Under the pieces are notes generated by a model that saw only the letters and a list, made by a program, of their open reading frames with translations, did no database searches and was not told the origin of the DNA. From the NCBI GenBank assembly GCA_964372165.1, contig CAYJPT010000077.1:1-10697 (forward strand): 10,697 nucleotides of DNA. The letters run 5' to 3'. A program made the translations under genes and the position numbers. The DNA comes from CAYJAD01 sp964372165. Its GTDB lineage: Bacteria > Desulfobacterota > Desulfovibrionia > Desulfovibrionales > Desulfovibrionaceae. Below are positions 1 to 8,600 of this stretch, in pieces (position 1 is the stretch's first letter; every line of letters starts with the position of its first letter).

Positions 1-110
1 AATAAATCCGAAAGGCACACTGCCTTCATTCGCCCTGTGGGACGCAAAAAAACGTTGTTTTTTGCTCTCATTCGGCGGAAAATATTTTTTCACTTGTTGA
101 TTTAATCAGC
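1..110. other. GC-richer hairpin-rich block at the left edge, identity unknown
   Basis: The first ~80 bases are clearly richer in GC than the AT-rich DNA that follows, and they fold locally. AAGGCA (12-17) pairs with TGCCTT (21-26) around a 3-base loop. CCC (33-35) faces GGG (39-41). GCAAAAAA (44-51) pairs with TTTTTTGC (58-65). CCGAA (8-12) can pair with TTCGG (71-75), although this competes for A12 with the first stem. The plus frame from base 1 stays open to a TAA at 103-105, and at least one minus-strand frame is also open across the block, so no reading frame stands out. It could be the edge of a structured RNA, of a multicopy element, or of a gene cut by the window. I do not recognise it. 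Confidence 0.35.
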
Positions 111-121
111 GTTTCCTTAAT

Positions 122-150
122 TTGATTTTTTTTTCCTTTTAGCTTATATT
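122..150 (+). promoter_or_regulatory. Candidate sigma70-like promoter for the Tim44-like gene
   Basis: TTGATT (122-127) is separated by 17 bases from TATATT (145-150), matching the -35 and -10 consensus at four and five of six positions. It would start transcription near 157 and give a leader of about 130 bases before the ATG at 287. In DNA this AT-rich such matches also arise by chance, so this is only the best-spaced candidate seen. Confidence 0.35.
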
Positions 151-286
151 ATGTAAAGTAAGTCAAAATTATTGTCTTTAATGCATTGATTTACTTTTTG
201 CACATCATGCTTACATTGTAGTTAACGAGTTTGAAGCTCTACTTTGAATTGTTTAGTGTAAAGCAAATTTATCTTGAGGAGATATT

Positions 287-1201
287 ATGACCCTTAAAAG
301 CATTATTACTATAGTATTTTTTGTTGGCTCACTATTAGTAATTTCTGTACTAGATGCCGATGCCGCACGCCGTTTTGGTGGTGGTAGATCCTTTGGTAGT
401 AAACCTTCAATGAATAAATCTACAACTGTACCAAAGCAACAAAATCCTGCTGCTACACAAGCTGCACCAGGTGCAGCTGCAAGTACAGCTGCAAGTGCTA
501 AAAAACCAGGTCTTTTAGGAGGCATGGGTGGCATGCTTGGTGGATTATTAGCAGGAACATTAATTGGCTCTTTGCTTTTTGGTGGTGGTTTTGCTGGCGG
601 CGGAATAATGGATATTTTAATAATTGCTATTTTACTGTACTTTGCATTTAAGATTTTTTCACGCATGCGAGGGGGACAACGAGTTGCTCATCAAGGTGCA
701 GGAGGAGCACGAGGTGGCCCAATGGATGGGCCAGCACAATATCAACAACATACAGATGGGCAAAGTAATGGCATGTGGGATAACCTAAAACAAGGTGATA
801 CACAGCCTAGTGCTCCAGCAGGTCCACCTGTACCAGAGGGATTTGATATTGAAGAATTTTTAACAGGTGCAAAGTTAGCCTTTAACCGCTTGCAGACCTC
901 ATGGGACAAGCGTGACTTGGACGATATTGCACTCTTTACCAGTGAAGCCGTACAAGAGGAAGTAAAAAAACAAATTGAAGAAGACCCAGAACCAGGAAAG
1001 ACTGACATTTTATTAAGTAATGCTAAACTTTTAAGCGTTGTTAATGAAGATGATAAACAGCTTGCAACAGTCTTTTTTGATGTGTTGATGCGTGAAAGCG
1101 GAAACGTTGATACAATATCCGTGCGTGAAGTATGGCATTTTGTGAGACCATTAAGTGGTGGTAATTGGAAGCTTGATGGCATTCAACAAGTAGATCAATA
1201 A
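287..1201 (+). CDS. Tim44-like domain membrane protein
   Basis: A 304-residue protein in three parts. Residues 1-26 look like a signal peptide: a hydrophobic core followed by DADA and then ARRFGGGRSFG, the Gly/Arg/Ser-rich start typical of bacterial Tim44-like proteins. An Ala/Pro/Gln-rich linker (about 40-74) leads to a glycine-rich hydrophobic stretch (about 76-106) and a second hydrophobic helix (107-124) that ends in basic residues. A polar linker then precedes a C-terminal acidic, helical Tim44-like domain (about 185-304) containing the EEFLTGAKLAFNRLQ region. In mitochondria Tim44 tethers the import motor; the bacterial proteins are envelope-associated and their role is poorly defined. 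The start is supported by GAGGAGA at 276-282, five to six bases before the ATG. A promoter candidate lies upstream and a terminator follows, so it appears to be a single-gene unit. Confidence 0.85.
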   Translation: MTLKSIITIVFFVGSLLVISVLDADAARRFGGGRSFGSKPSMNKSTTVPKQQNPAATQAAPGAAASTAASAKKPGLLGGMGGMLGGLLAGTLIGSLLFGGGFAGGGIMDILIIAILLYFAFKIFSRMRGGQRVAHQGAGGARGGPMDGPAQYQQHTDGQSNGMWDNLKQGDTQPSAPAGPPVPEGFDIEEFLTGAKLAFNRLQTSWDKRDLDDIALFTSEAVQEEVKKQIEEDPEPGKTDILLSNAKLLSVVNEDDKQLATVFFDVLMRESGNVDTISVREVWHFVRPLSGGNWKLDGIQQVDQ

Positions 1202-1229
1202 AATCTCAATTTATAACTATAGTTTTACT

Positions 1230-1268
1230 AAAAAGCCTCTGCGCAGATGACCAGCGTAGAGGCTTTTT
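1230..1268. terminator. Strong rho-independent terminator, probably bidirectional
   Basis: A 15-bp stem pairs 1230-1244 with 1254-1268 around a 9-base loop, with 14 Watson-Crick pairs and one G-T wobble. It has a GC-rich centre (GCCTCT/AGAGGC) flanked by five A residues on one side and five T residues on the other. It lies 28 bases after the stop of the Tim44-like gene. Because it is A-flanked on both strands, it could also stop read-through from the convergent Rel/SpoT unit. Confidence 0.85.
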
Positions 1269-1396
1269 CATAATGTAAGAGTCCTGCACAATTACTTTTT
1301 CAGTATAATTTTGTGAAAATTGTAAAAAAGTTTTCAAAACAAAAAATTTACAGTGCAGCGACTAAAAGGCACGAGAATCCATACTATAGTCGAAAT

Positions 1397-1420
1397 TCTC
1401 AACATATTAATATGTTGAGA
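1397..1420. repeat. Perfect 24-bp palindrome in the convergent gap
   Basis: Bases 1397-1408 (TCTCAACATATT) are the exact reverse complement of 1409-1420, so all 24 bases form an unbroken dyad with no spacer. It sits between two convergent genes. No T-run follows it directly on either strand, so it is not a classical terminator. A protein-binding dyad, a cruciform-forming site, or part of a 3' RNA structure are all possible. The left arm overlaps ATTCTC (1395-1400), which can instead pair with GAGAAT at 1373-1378. Confidence 0.7.
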
Positions 1421-1460
1421 TAAAAATAGTTAATACTGAAAAACAGTATAGCTCTTTAAC
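1421..1460 (-). terminator. Candidate terminator of the solute-binding/Rel unit
   Basis: Read on the minus strand, GTTAA (1460-1456) and TACTG (1448-1444) pair with CAGTA (1438-1434) and TTAAC (1433-1429). The loop is TTTTT and there is a 7-base bulge on one side. The T-rich run TATTTTTA (1428-1421) follows at once. It lies 34 bases beyond the Rel/SpoT stop codon. The stem is AT-rich and bulged, so it may be weak. The stronger hairpin at 1230-1268 could act as backup. Confidence 0.4.
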
Positions 1461-1494
1461 AAGAAAATTCTTTCACCATATAAGATTGTACTAT

Positions 1495-3645
1495 CTATTC
1501 AGACACACGTACAACTTCTATCACAGAGTCTAATTCAGTTATTAATTCTATTATTTTATATAGCTGAGTCACATTACGCACTTCAATTGTTAAATCCATC
1601 TCCCCTCTGCCATCCACCATGGTTTGTGATGACAAAGAGTCAATATTAACCTTTTCTTGTGCAAAAATTTGCGTGATTTGAGCAAGCATACCACTGTTAT
1701 TGCGCACAATAATGTGAATGCGAGCTTGATAGTATGTATAATCGTCATCGTCCCAATTTACGGCAACAATGCGTTCCGGTATCATATTAGGCACGTTAGG
1801 ACAGTCTACCCTATGCACGGCAACTCCAAAACCTTGACTAGTATAACCAACAATAGCATCACCCGGCACAGGATTACAGCATTTTGCATAACGTGTTAAA
1901 ATACCACCAACACCATTTATTTTTACTCCTCCAGCTTGCTTTGGCTTACTTGCTTTGGATTTGCTAGGTTGAGGCTGCTCTGTAACTTGATTCACGGCAT
2001 TAGGATTAAGTACAGCATACAGTTTATTTAGTACTTTGCGTGGTGTGTTATGGGCATAACCAACACTTACTAGCAAGTCATCCACACTATCTAAGTTCAT
2101 TTCTTGTGCAACTATGCTTAATTGCCCGCCCTTTATGGCTTTAGTTATATTAAGGCTAACTTTACGGCCTTCTTTTTCAAGTATTTCACGTCCAAGCATT
2201 AAAGCTTTCGCTCTTTCTTCAGTGCGTAAGTAATGTTTAATACGATTACGAGCCTTGGAGGTTTTAACAATTTTTAACCAATCTCTATTGGGATGACGAT
2301 TTTGGTCTGTTATAATTTGTACTTTGTCACTATTTTTCAAGGGAGTACTTAAAGGCAGCAAGTGTCCATTAATCCTACTGCCGGCACAGTGATGACCAAC
2401 CTTGGTATGGATATGGAAGGCAAAGTCAATGGGTGTTGCGCCATCTGGCAATTCTATTACATCCCCTTGTGGAGTATATACAAATATAGATTTAGCAAAA
2501 AAATCTAAGCGCAAAGAATGCATGAACTCTTGTGAATCACTCTCGTTACGTTGGCGTTGAAACACCTCTTGTAACCAAGTACATTGCGCAGTATCTTTTT
2601 GATTAATGTTAGTATTATCCTTATACAACCAGTGAGATGCAACACCATATTCAGCTTGACGATGCATCTCTTCTGTTCGAATTTGTATTTCAATACGCTC
2701 ACCTTCAGGGCCAATTACTGTTGTATGCAAGCTTTGGTAGCCATTATTTTTAGGCGTGGAAATATAATCTTTGATACGGCCATGCACCGGACGCCATTCA
2801 GAATGTACAAAACCAAGCATGGCGTAACAATCTTTTAAATCTTCAACCAACACCCTAAAAGCCATAATATCATGCATTTCATCAAGGCTTAATGCTAGTT
2901 GTTGCATCTTTTTATGTATGCTGTATTTATGTTTTATCCTACCAGTAACACTACCCTTAATACCATTACTTTGGATAATTTTTTCAAGATGTTCTACAAC
3001 TTTATCAATAATTTTACGCTCAATTACTTGATTTTCCTCAAGCCAATCAGTAATTTGCTTATACATGTCTGGCCGTAAATACTTAAAACTTAAATCTTCT
3101 AAAATCTGTTTTATACGATGCAAGCCTAAACGGTTGGCTAAGGGAGCATAAATATCCATTGTTTCTTGGGCAATACTGCGCTGCTTATGATCTTTTTGAA
3201 AATCAAGAGTGCGCATATTATGGATGCGGTCAGCAAACTTAACCATTATAACACGCATATCATGACTCATAGCAAGAATCATTTTGCGTATATTTTCGGC
3301 CTGCGCCTCAGCTTTGGAGTCAAAAGATATTGAACTTATTTTTGTAACACCATCTACAATGTCTGCCACTTCTTCACCAAAAGCTTCATCAATATGCTCT
3401 AATTTAGCCTTGGTATCTTCAACTGTATCATGCAATAGCCCTGCAGCAATTGTAGGCACATCAAAGCCAAGCTCGGCTAAAGTGTAGGCAACAGCTAAGG
3501 GATGTGATAAATATGGCTCACCTGAGCGGCGCACTTGACCTGCATGTGCAGATGCAGCAAATACGTAAGCTTTTTGTATAAGCTCAAGATTTTCATGAGG
3601 GCGTTTTGTTGCAACTCTATCGAGTATTTCTTGAATTCTAATCAT
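1495..3645 (-). CDS. rsh: Bifunctional (p)ppGpp synthetase/hydrolase, Rel/SpoT type
   Basis: Makes ppGpp and pppGpp from ATP plus GDP or GTP, and hydrolyses them; this is the stringent-response alarmone, handled in the cytoplasm. The protein is 716 residues, normal for the family. The HD hydrolase domain is complete, with H48, H72-D73 in HDTVEDT, and D139 in ADRIHN. The synthetase domain (about 225-340) has D259, the RIKD motif at 290-293, PKNNGYQSLHT, and E319 in EIQIRT. RxKD, rather than ExDD, is the version known from bifunctional enzymes. A TGS domain begins near IFVYTPQGD, a conserved AKCCNPVPGD segment follows, and an ACT domain closes the C terminus. Both activities therefore look intact. 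The frame opens at a GTG (3654), but that codon lies inside AGGTG, which is well placed for the ATG at 3645, so I start there. Its ATG is 25 nt from the stop of the upstream solute-binding gene, suggesting co-transcription. Confidence 0.93.
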   Translation of the reverse strand: MIRIQEILDRVATKRPHENLELIQKAYVFAASAHAGQVRRSGEPYLSHPLAVAYTLAELGFDVPTIAAGLLHDTVEDTKAKLEHIDEAFGEEVADIVDGVTKISSISFDSKAEAQAENIRKMILAMSHDMRVIMVKFADRIHNMRTLDFQKDHKQRSIAQETMDIYAPLANRLGLHRIKQILEDLSFKYLRPDMYKQITDWLEENQVIERKIIDKVVEHLEKIIQSNGIKGSVTGRIKHKYSIHKKMQQLALSLDEMHDIMAFRVLVEDLKDCYAMLGFVHSEWRPVHGRIKDYISTPKNNGYQSLHTTVIGPEGERIEIQIRTEEMHRQAEYGVASHWLYKDNTNINQKDTAQCTWLQEVFQRQRNESDSQEFMHSLRLDFFAKSIFVYTPQGDVIELPDGATPIDFAFHIHTKVGHHCAGSRINGHLLPLSTPLKNSDKVQIITDQNRHPNRDWLKIVKTSKARNRIKHYLRTEERAKALMLGREILEKEGRKVSLNITKAIKGGQLSIVAQEMNLDSVDDLLVSVGYAHNTPRKVLNKLYAVLNPNAVNQVTEQPQPSKSKASKPKQAGGVKINGVGGILTRYAKCCNPVPGDAIVGYTSQGFGVAVHRVDCPNVPNMIPERIVAVNWDDDDYTYYQARIHIIVRNNSGMLAQITQIFAQEKVNIDSLSSQTMVDGRGEMDLTIEVRNVTQLYKIIELITELDSVIEVVRVSE

Positions 3646-3651
3646 TTTATG

Positions 3652-3656
3652 CACCT
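3652..3656 (-). promoter_or_regulatory. Ribosome binding site that sets the Rel/SpoT start
   Basis: On the minus strand AGGTG lies six bases before the ATG at 3645. It contains the GTG that would otherwise be taken as an earlier start, so the longer form would have no ribosome binding site of its own at normal spacing. Confidence 0.6.
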
Positions 3657-3670
3657 AGCTAATGCCAAAT

Positions 3671-5419
3671 TTATTGTTCTAATGCATTGCGTTGTAATTT
3701 TTTTGGTACCCACCAATCATCAAAATTATACATAATACCTGCAAGAGCAGGTGCAATACCTTGAAAACGAGATTGTATTACAGGTAGTGCATAAGGTACG
3801 AATAAAAAACAATAAGGTTGTTCTTGAGCCATTATTTCTTGCATTTGATAGTAGAGTTTTTTTCGCTTTTCCATATCAGGCGTTGCTCGTCCAGCTTCTA
3901 ATAATGCATCAATTTCTGGGTTAATATATCGAGTAAAGTTTAAACCACCTGACCTAGCTTTTGATGAATGCCATACTTCAAATATGTCAGGGTCTTGCCC
4001 AATAGTCCATCCAAGTATGACAGTGTCAAATCTACCCGTATCTACAAATTCTTTAATAAATGCAGCCCACTCTACGGTACGAATCTGTACATTAATGCCA
4101 ACAGCCTTTAACTGACTCTGAATTACTATGGCTGTTAATATACGTTGTTCGTTACCTTGATTTGTCAGTATGGTAAAGGACAAATCTTGCCCATCTTTTT
4201 CTAAAATTCCATCACCATCATTATCAGCAAAGCCTAATTCTAGCAGTAACTGTTTAGATTTATTAATGTTTTGCTGAATAGCCTTTAACTTGTCATGGTA
4301 AGCCCATGAGCCAGGTTTGTACGGCCCAAAGGCAGGCACACCTTGCCCCATTAACACACCTTTAATAATTCCTTCACGATCAATGGCGTAAGAAATGGCT
4401 TTGCGCATACGCACATCTTCAAAAAGTGGGTGTAACATATTAAAACCCAAAAATACATATGAAGATGATAAATACCTATATTTACGAAACTCTGTATCCC
4501 ATGGCTCACCCGAGGTTTGGCGCAAATATTGTTGGGGTGTTAAATTCATAACATCAAGTTTGCCTGCGCGTGTTTCCAAAAACATAGTAGAAATATCTGG
4601 TATAATCTTATAAGTTACTTTTGAAACATGCGGTTCACCCAAGAAATATGTAGGTGAAGCAGTCAAGGTTACGCGTAAGCCTGCCTCCCAACTCTGCAAA
4701 CGATATGGCCCAGCTCCAATGGGATTTCTGGCAAATTTTGTATTACGCAAATCTTGACCTTCTAAGATATGTTTTGGTAAAATAGCACTCATCCATGAAC
4801 CAAGAGCGCGCGCAAAATATTTTTCATAAGAAACTTCAAAGCTGTAGCGTCCGGTTTTACGAAACTCCTTTACTTGTAAAAAATCTTCCGCATATGGTGA
4901 AGCTGTTTTAGGATCGGTGACTATTTTCCACGTAAATTCAACATCATCTGCTGTTAACTCGGTGCCATCTTGCCAAAAAATCCCTTCACGTAAAGTAAAA
5001 CGAATTAACTTACCGTCTTTAGACACACTATATTCTTTAGCCGCAAATGGTTCAATTTTTAAATCTTTATTATAGCGCAAGAGCGAAACGTATAATAAAT
5101 CTGCCACTTCATGTGAAGCTGAGTCTGTTGCAAGATAAGGAATAAGATTTGAAGCCTCACCAATTGTTCCAAAAACAATATGTCCACCAAAATCTTCTTG
5201 CTTTGGGCTAATATTATCTTGAGCTTGGGCTAAACTTTGAAGAGCAAATAAACATAATAAAGTTAAGAAGCATGCAGTTAAAAAAGACTGGATTAAACAG
5301 TTTTTATTTGGTAGTGAGGTCTGGTTAAGCCCATATGACAAAAAATTGATTCTATAAAAAATATATTTTAAGCGAATTTGAAAAAAAATTTTTAACATTA
5401 GATACATATAAATACCCAT
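3671..5419 (-). CDS. Family-5 extracellular solute-binding protein (peptide/nickel ABC type)
   Basis: A periplasmic binding protein that would deliver a ligand, typically a peptide, to an ABC transporter. The mature part has the family-5 course: GGHIVFGTIGEASNLIPYLA at the start, the DGKLIRFTLREGIFWQDG and LTADDVEFTW segments, and a C-terminal lobe containing MRKAISYAIDREGI and LKAVGINVQIRTVEW. A hydrophobic core (about residues 46-60) ending in SLAQA gives a plausible signal peptidase I site near residue 66. The frame starts 5' at 5419 with about 40 residues ahead of that core, unusually long, and no Shine-Dalgarno sequence is visible there, so the true start may be further in. TATACA (minus strand, 5469-5464) is a possible -10 without a clear -35. 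No permease or ATPase gene is nearby, so it is an orphan in this window. The rsh gene follows after 25 nt. The ligand cannot be read from sequence. Confidence 0.88.
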   Translation of the reverse strand: MGIYMYLMLKIFFQIRLKYIFYRINFLSYGLNQTSLPNKNCLIQSFLTACFLTLLCLFALQSLAQAQDNISPKQEDFGGHIVFGTIGEASNLIPYLATDSASHEVADLLYVSLLRYNKDLKIEPFAAKEYSVSKDGKLIRFTLREGIFWQDGTELTADDVEFTWKIVTDPKTASPYAEDFLQVKEFRKTGRYSFEVSYEKYFARALGSWMSAILPKHILEGQDLRNTKFARNPIGAGPYRLQSWEAGLRVTLTASPTYFLGEPHVSKVTYKIIPDISTMFLETRAGKLDVMNLTPQQYLRQTSGEPWDTEFRKYRYLSSSYVFLGFNMLHPLFEDVRMRKAISYAIDREGIIKGVLMGQGVPAFGPYKPGSWAYHDKLKAIQQNINKSKQLLLELGFADNDGDGILEKDGQDLSFTILTNQGNEQRILTAIVIQSQLKAVGINVQIRTVEWAAFIKEFVDTGRFDTVILGWTIGQDPDIFEVWHSSKARSGGLNFTRYINPEIDALLEAGRATPDMEKRKKLYYQMQEIMAQEQPYCFLFVPYALPVIQSRFQGIAPALAGIMYNFDDWWVPKKLQRNALEQ

Positions 5420-5496
5420 TTTTTAAGAAATAAATTTATTTATGAATAAAAGTATTGCGTCATTGTATAGTTTTACTTGAAAAAAAAATTGCATTC

Positions 5497-5564
5497 AGCT
5501 AAATTGAATATGCTAGAATCTATTGCTTTGTAAAGCATTTAGAATGAGCTAAATTTAATTTGCT
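5497..5564. repeat. Operator-like pair of 18-bp direct repeats with central dyad
   Basis: AGCTAAATTGAATATGCT (5497-5514) and AGCTAAATTTAATTTGCT (5547-5564) match at 16 of 18 positions and lie exactly 50 bp apart. Each copy is itself a rough dyad with AGC and GCT ends. A third dyad, GCTTT-GT-AAAGC (5525-5536), is centred at 5530.5, exactly midway between the copies. The second copy ends three bases before the helicase promoter candidate, where activators often bind. The spacing is close to whole helical turns. Likely a binding array for an unknown regulator serving the helicase, the divergent binding-protein gene, or both. Confidence 0.5.
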
Positions 5565-5567
5565 CTG

Positions 5568-5596
5568 TTGAATAATTAGGTTATTTTTTATATAAC
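5568..5596 (+). promoter_or_regulatory. Candidate sigma70-like promoter for the helicase gene
   Basis: TTGAAT (5568-5573) and TATAAC (5591-5596) are separated by 17 bases and match consensus at four and five of six positions. Transcription would begin near 5603, giving a leader of about 50 bases. The upstream repeat array ends three bases before the -35 element, which supports its placement. Confidence 0.45.
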
Positions 5597-5640
5597 TATA
5601 ACGACATATCTTTTGTTATAAGCTAAGCATGCATCATTAA

Positions 5641-5645
5641 TGAGG
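5641..5645 (+). promoter_or_regulatory. Ribosome binding site that sets the helicase start
   Basis: TGAGG lies nine bases before the ATG at 5655. It overlaps the earlier in-frame ATG at 5640, which has no purine-rich site at the right distance. This favours the start five codons downstream of the longest frame. Confidence 0.55.
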
Positions 5646-5654
5646 TTGATTACC

Positions 5655-8600
5655 ATGACACGAGCTGAAAAAAATGCACTACGCACCTTGGTGCAAAGCT
5701 TCACACAAGACACCATCCCTGAATATATTAGAGACAGTGGTCAATATATCCTGTCTGAAGGTGGTGTGCAAAAGATAAATATTACCCAAAATAATGCACT
5801 TTGGGAAATTGCCGGTACAATTCAAGGGGAAGATTTCCAAGTTTATACACCAGAGCTTATAATTAATATTGATGATTATCTCTTAAAGCATCAATGCAAT
5901 TGCGCCGAAGCTTTCTCTGGAGTTTGCAGGCATGTTGCTGCCATATCAGTTCAATTCTTAGGGGACTTACATGATGATGATGCACAAGAAAATCCCACAG
6001 CTATTCGTTCTGATTGGAAATTAAGCTTTCGCTCATTTTTTGCCACAGAGATGGAGCCAGAGCCAGGGCGACATTACCTTATTTTTCGCTTTTATCCGGA
6101 GCCAGGTCGCCTTTTAGTTTCATTTTTTCGAGGTAGGCAAAATAAGTCTGGCATTTCAAGTGTGCATAATGAAATTACTTTAGAACAAATTTTACGTAAT
6201 CCAGAATGGTGTGAACTCTCACCTCAACTACTTGAAGTAACACGCCAAATCGGACAACACCAAGATTACTATGGCCATAAGGTTGAAATACCTGAAGGGC
6301 TTGTATCATGGTTTTTTTGGGCTGTACGCAATGAATATTATATTTTTTGGCAAGATACTGAAAAATTGTGCAATATTGAAAGTGCAACCTTTGTATTAAA
6401 ATTAAAACCTGAAATGCCCCCAGAGGGTTTTAGTTTTTCTTTGCTACTCTTACATGAGGGAAGACCTCCCATTTCACTCATGCAACATGCCGAAGAAGAA
6501 ATTACATTCCACGGGCAAATGCCCATTTGGGTCTGTTATAACAAGAGTTTTTACCCTGTGCAAACTGGACTTGATTTATCACTAGTCTATGATCTTTTGT
6601 ACACAAAACCGGTTGTACCACATGATGAAATATCAGAATTTTTAGATAGAGTATGGACTCGCTTGCCCTCAACAAATCTTTTTGAGCCACAAAACTTCTT
6701 AAAACTTATGGAGCCAATTTTTCAACCAGCAAGTTATAATCCTAAATTATTCTTAGATGAAGAAGGAAGTCTGCTTACTCTTGAAATTGAAAATATCTAC
6801 GAAACCATACATGGTGAATTTTTATTAAATGGACCAAATCCTGATTTTCAAACAGGTAGCTACACTTATAGCGGTACAACCTACCTTGTTCGTAGGCATC
6901 AAGCTGAAGAGACTGAATTGTTAGAAATGTTGGCGCAAATGAGTTTTCAACAGCGTAGTAATAAGTTGTGGTTCTTAGAGCCTGAAGAAGCCATAACATT
7001 TTTGCTAGACTATTATCCAACACTTTTGGAAACATTTAGAGTGTATGGTGAGCGTGCTTTATCGCGTTATAAGGTGCGCACATCTCAGTCAGTCATTACA
7101 GCTACTGTTGAAAGTGAAGAAAATGAAAAATGGTTTAATCTTGATATTGAAATTGAATATGATGGACAATCAGTTGCCTTGGAAAAAATTTGGAAAGCAT
7201 GGACACAAGGTAAGCGCTATGTGCAATTAAAAGATGGTTCTTATGCCAGCCTACCCGAAACTTGGCTTGAAAAAATTGCTCATAAATTGCATGCACTTGG
7301 CTTAGACATAAGCAAGCCGCCTCAGCAAAAATTTCAACAATTTGAAGCTCCTGTGTTGGACAGCCTTTTAGATGATTTTCCAACCGTACATACAGATTCA
7401 TTTTGGGATAATTTACGTGATAAAATTCGCAACTTCCGTGAAGTGCGTATTATTGATACTCCCAAAGGACTTAATGCAGATTTACGTGCTTATCAACAGC
7501 AGGGTATTTCATACCTTAACTTCCTTTCAGAGTACGGCTTTGGTGGGATTTTAGCTGACGAAATGGGTCTTGGTAAAACTGTTCAAACTCTAGCATTTAT
7601 ACAATACATGGTTGAGCATAATTTGGATGGTCCAAACCTTATTGTAGTACCAACTTCCGTTTTACCAAACTGGGATAGAGAAGCAGAAAAGTTTGTACCT
7701 GAGCTAACACGTTTAATTATTTATGGAACACGGCGTGAAAATATGTTTAAACAAATTTCATCGTCTAATCTTGTCATTACAACTTATGCACTTTTACGGC
7801 GCGATTTGGAAGAGTTTGAAAAGTTTGAGTTTAATACAATTATTCTTGATGAAGCTCAAAACATTAAAAATCCAAATACTATAACTGCTCGCTCTGTCCG
7901 CCATATTAATGCCAGAATGCGTCTTTGTTTATCAGGTACACCTATTGAAAATAACTTGTTTGAACTATGGTCGCTTTTTGAATTTCTTATGCCAGGTTTT
8001 CTTGGTTCACAACATGCATTTCAACGTGGCATTGTTAAGCCCATTAAAGATGGTGATGCTGAAACTTTGGATTATTTGCGTACAAGAGTACGGCCTTTTA
8101 TTTTGCGACGTACCAAGGCAGAAGTGGCAAAAGATCTACCACCAAAGGTAGAAAGTGTCACTTGTTGTGCTTTGGAAGAAGCACAAGCCGAACTTTATTC
8201 AGCCCTTGCGCACAAGCTTAAGGCACAAGTGCTTGCTGATGTGGATGAAAAAGGCATTGGCAAAAGCCAAATGTCCATACTTGATGCTTTACTTAAATTA
8301 CGTCAAATATGTTGCCATCCTCGCTTATTAAAAATTGATATCCCTGGTTTTTCAAGCAACTTACCATCTGGTAAATTTGATGCTTTCAAAAATATGGTTA
8401 CAGATATTGTGGAAGGTGGTCATAAAGTATTAGTATTTTCTCAATTCGTGCAAATGCTACATATTATTAGACAATGGCTACAAGCCTCAGAAATTCCATT
8501 TTGTTATTTAGACGGTGGTAGTAAAAATCGCTTTGAACAAGTGGATTTATTTAATAATGACCCTAATATACCAATATTTTTAATTTCACTCAAAGCAGGC

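Noticed and set aside
253..666. Minus-strand open frame of 137 codons opposite the Tim44-like gene
   Set aside because: It is Pro/Ala-rich only because it mirrors the Gly/Ala-rich coding strand; there is no ribosome binding site or recognisable domain.
742..1182. Minus-strand open frame of 146 codons opposite the Tim44 domain
   Set aside because: It lies wholly opposite a well-supported gene, has serine/cysteine-rich low-complexity content and no family features.
1369..1380. GCACGAGAATCC resembling GCATGAGAATCC on the minus strand at 9011-9000
   Set aside because: An 11-of-12 match somewhere on two strands of a 10-kb window is expected by chance many times over, and the flanks do not extend the match.
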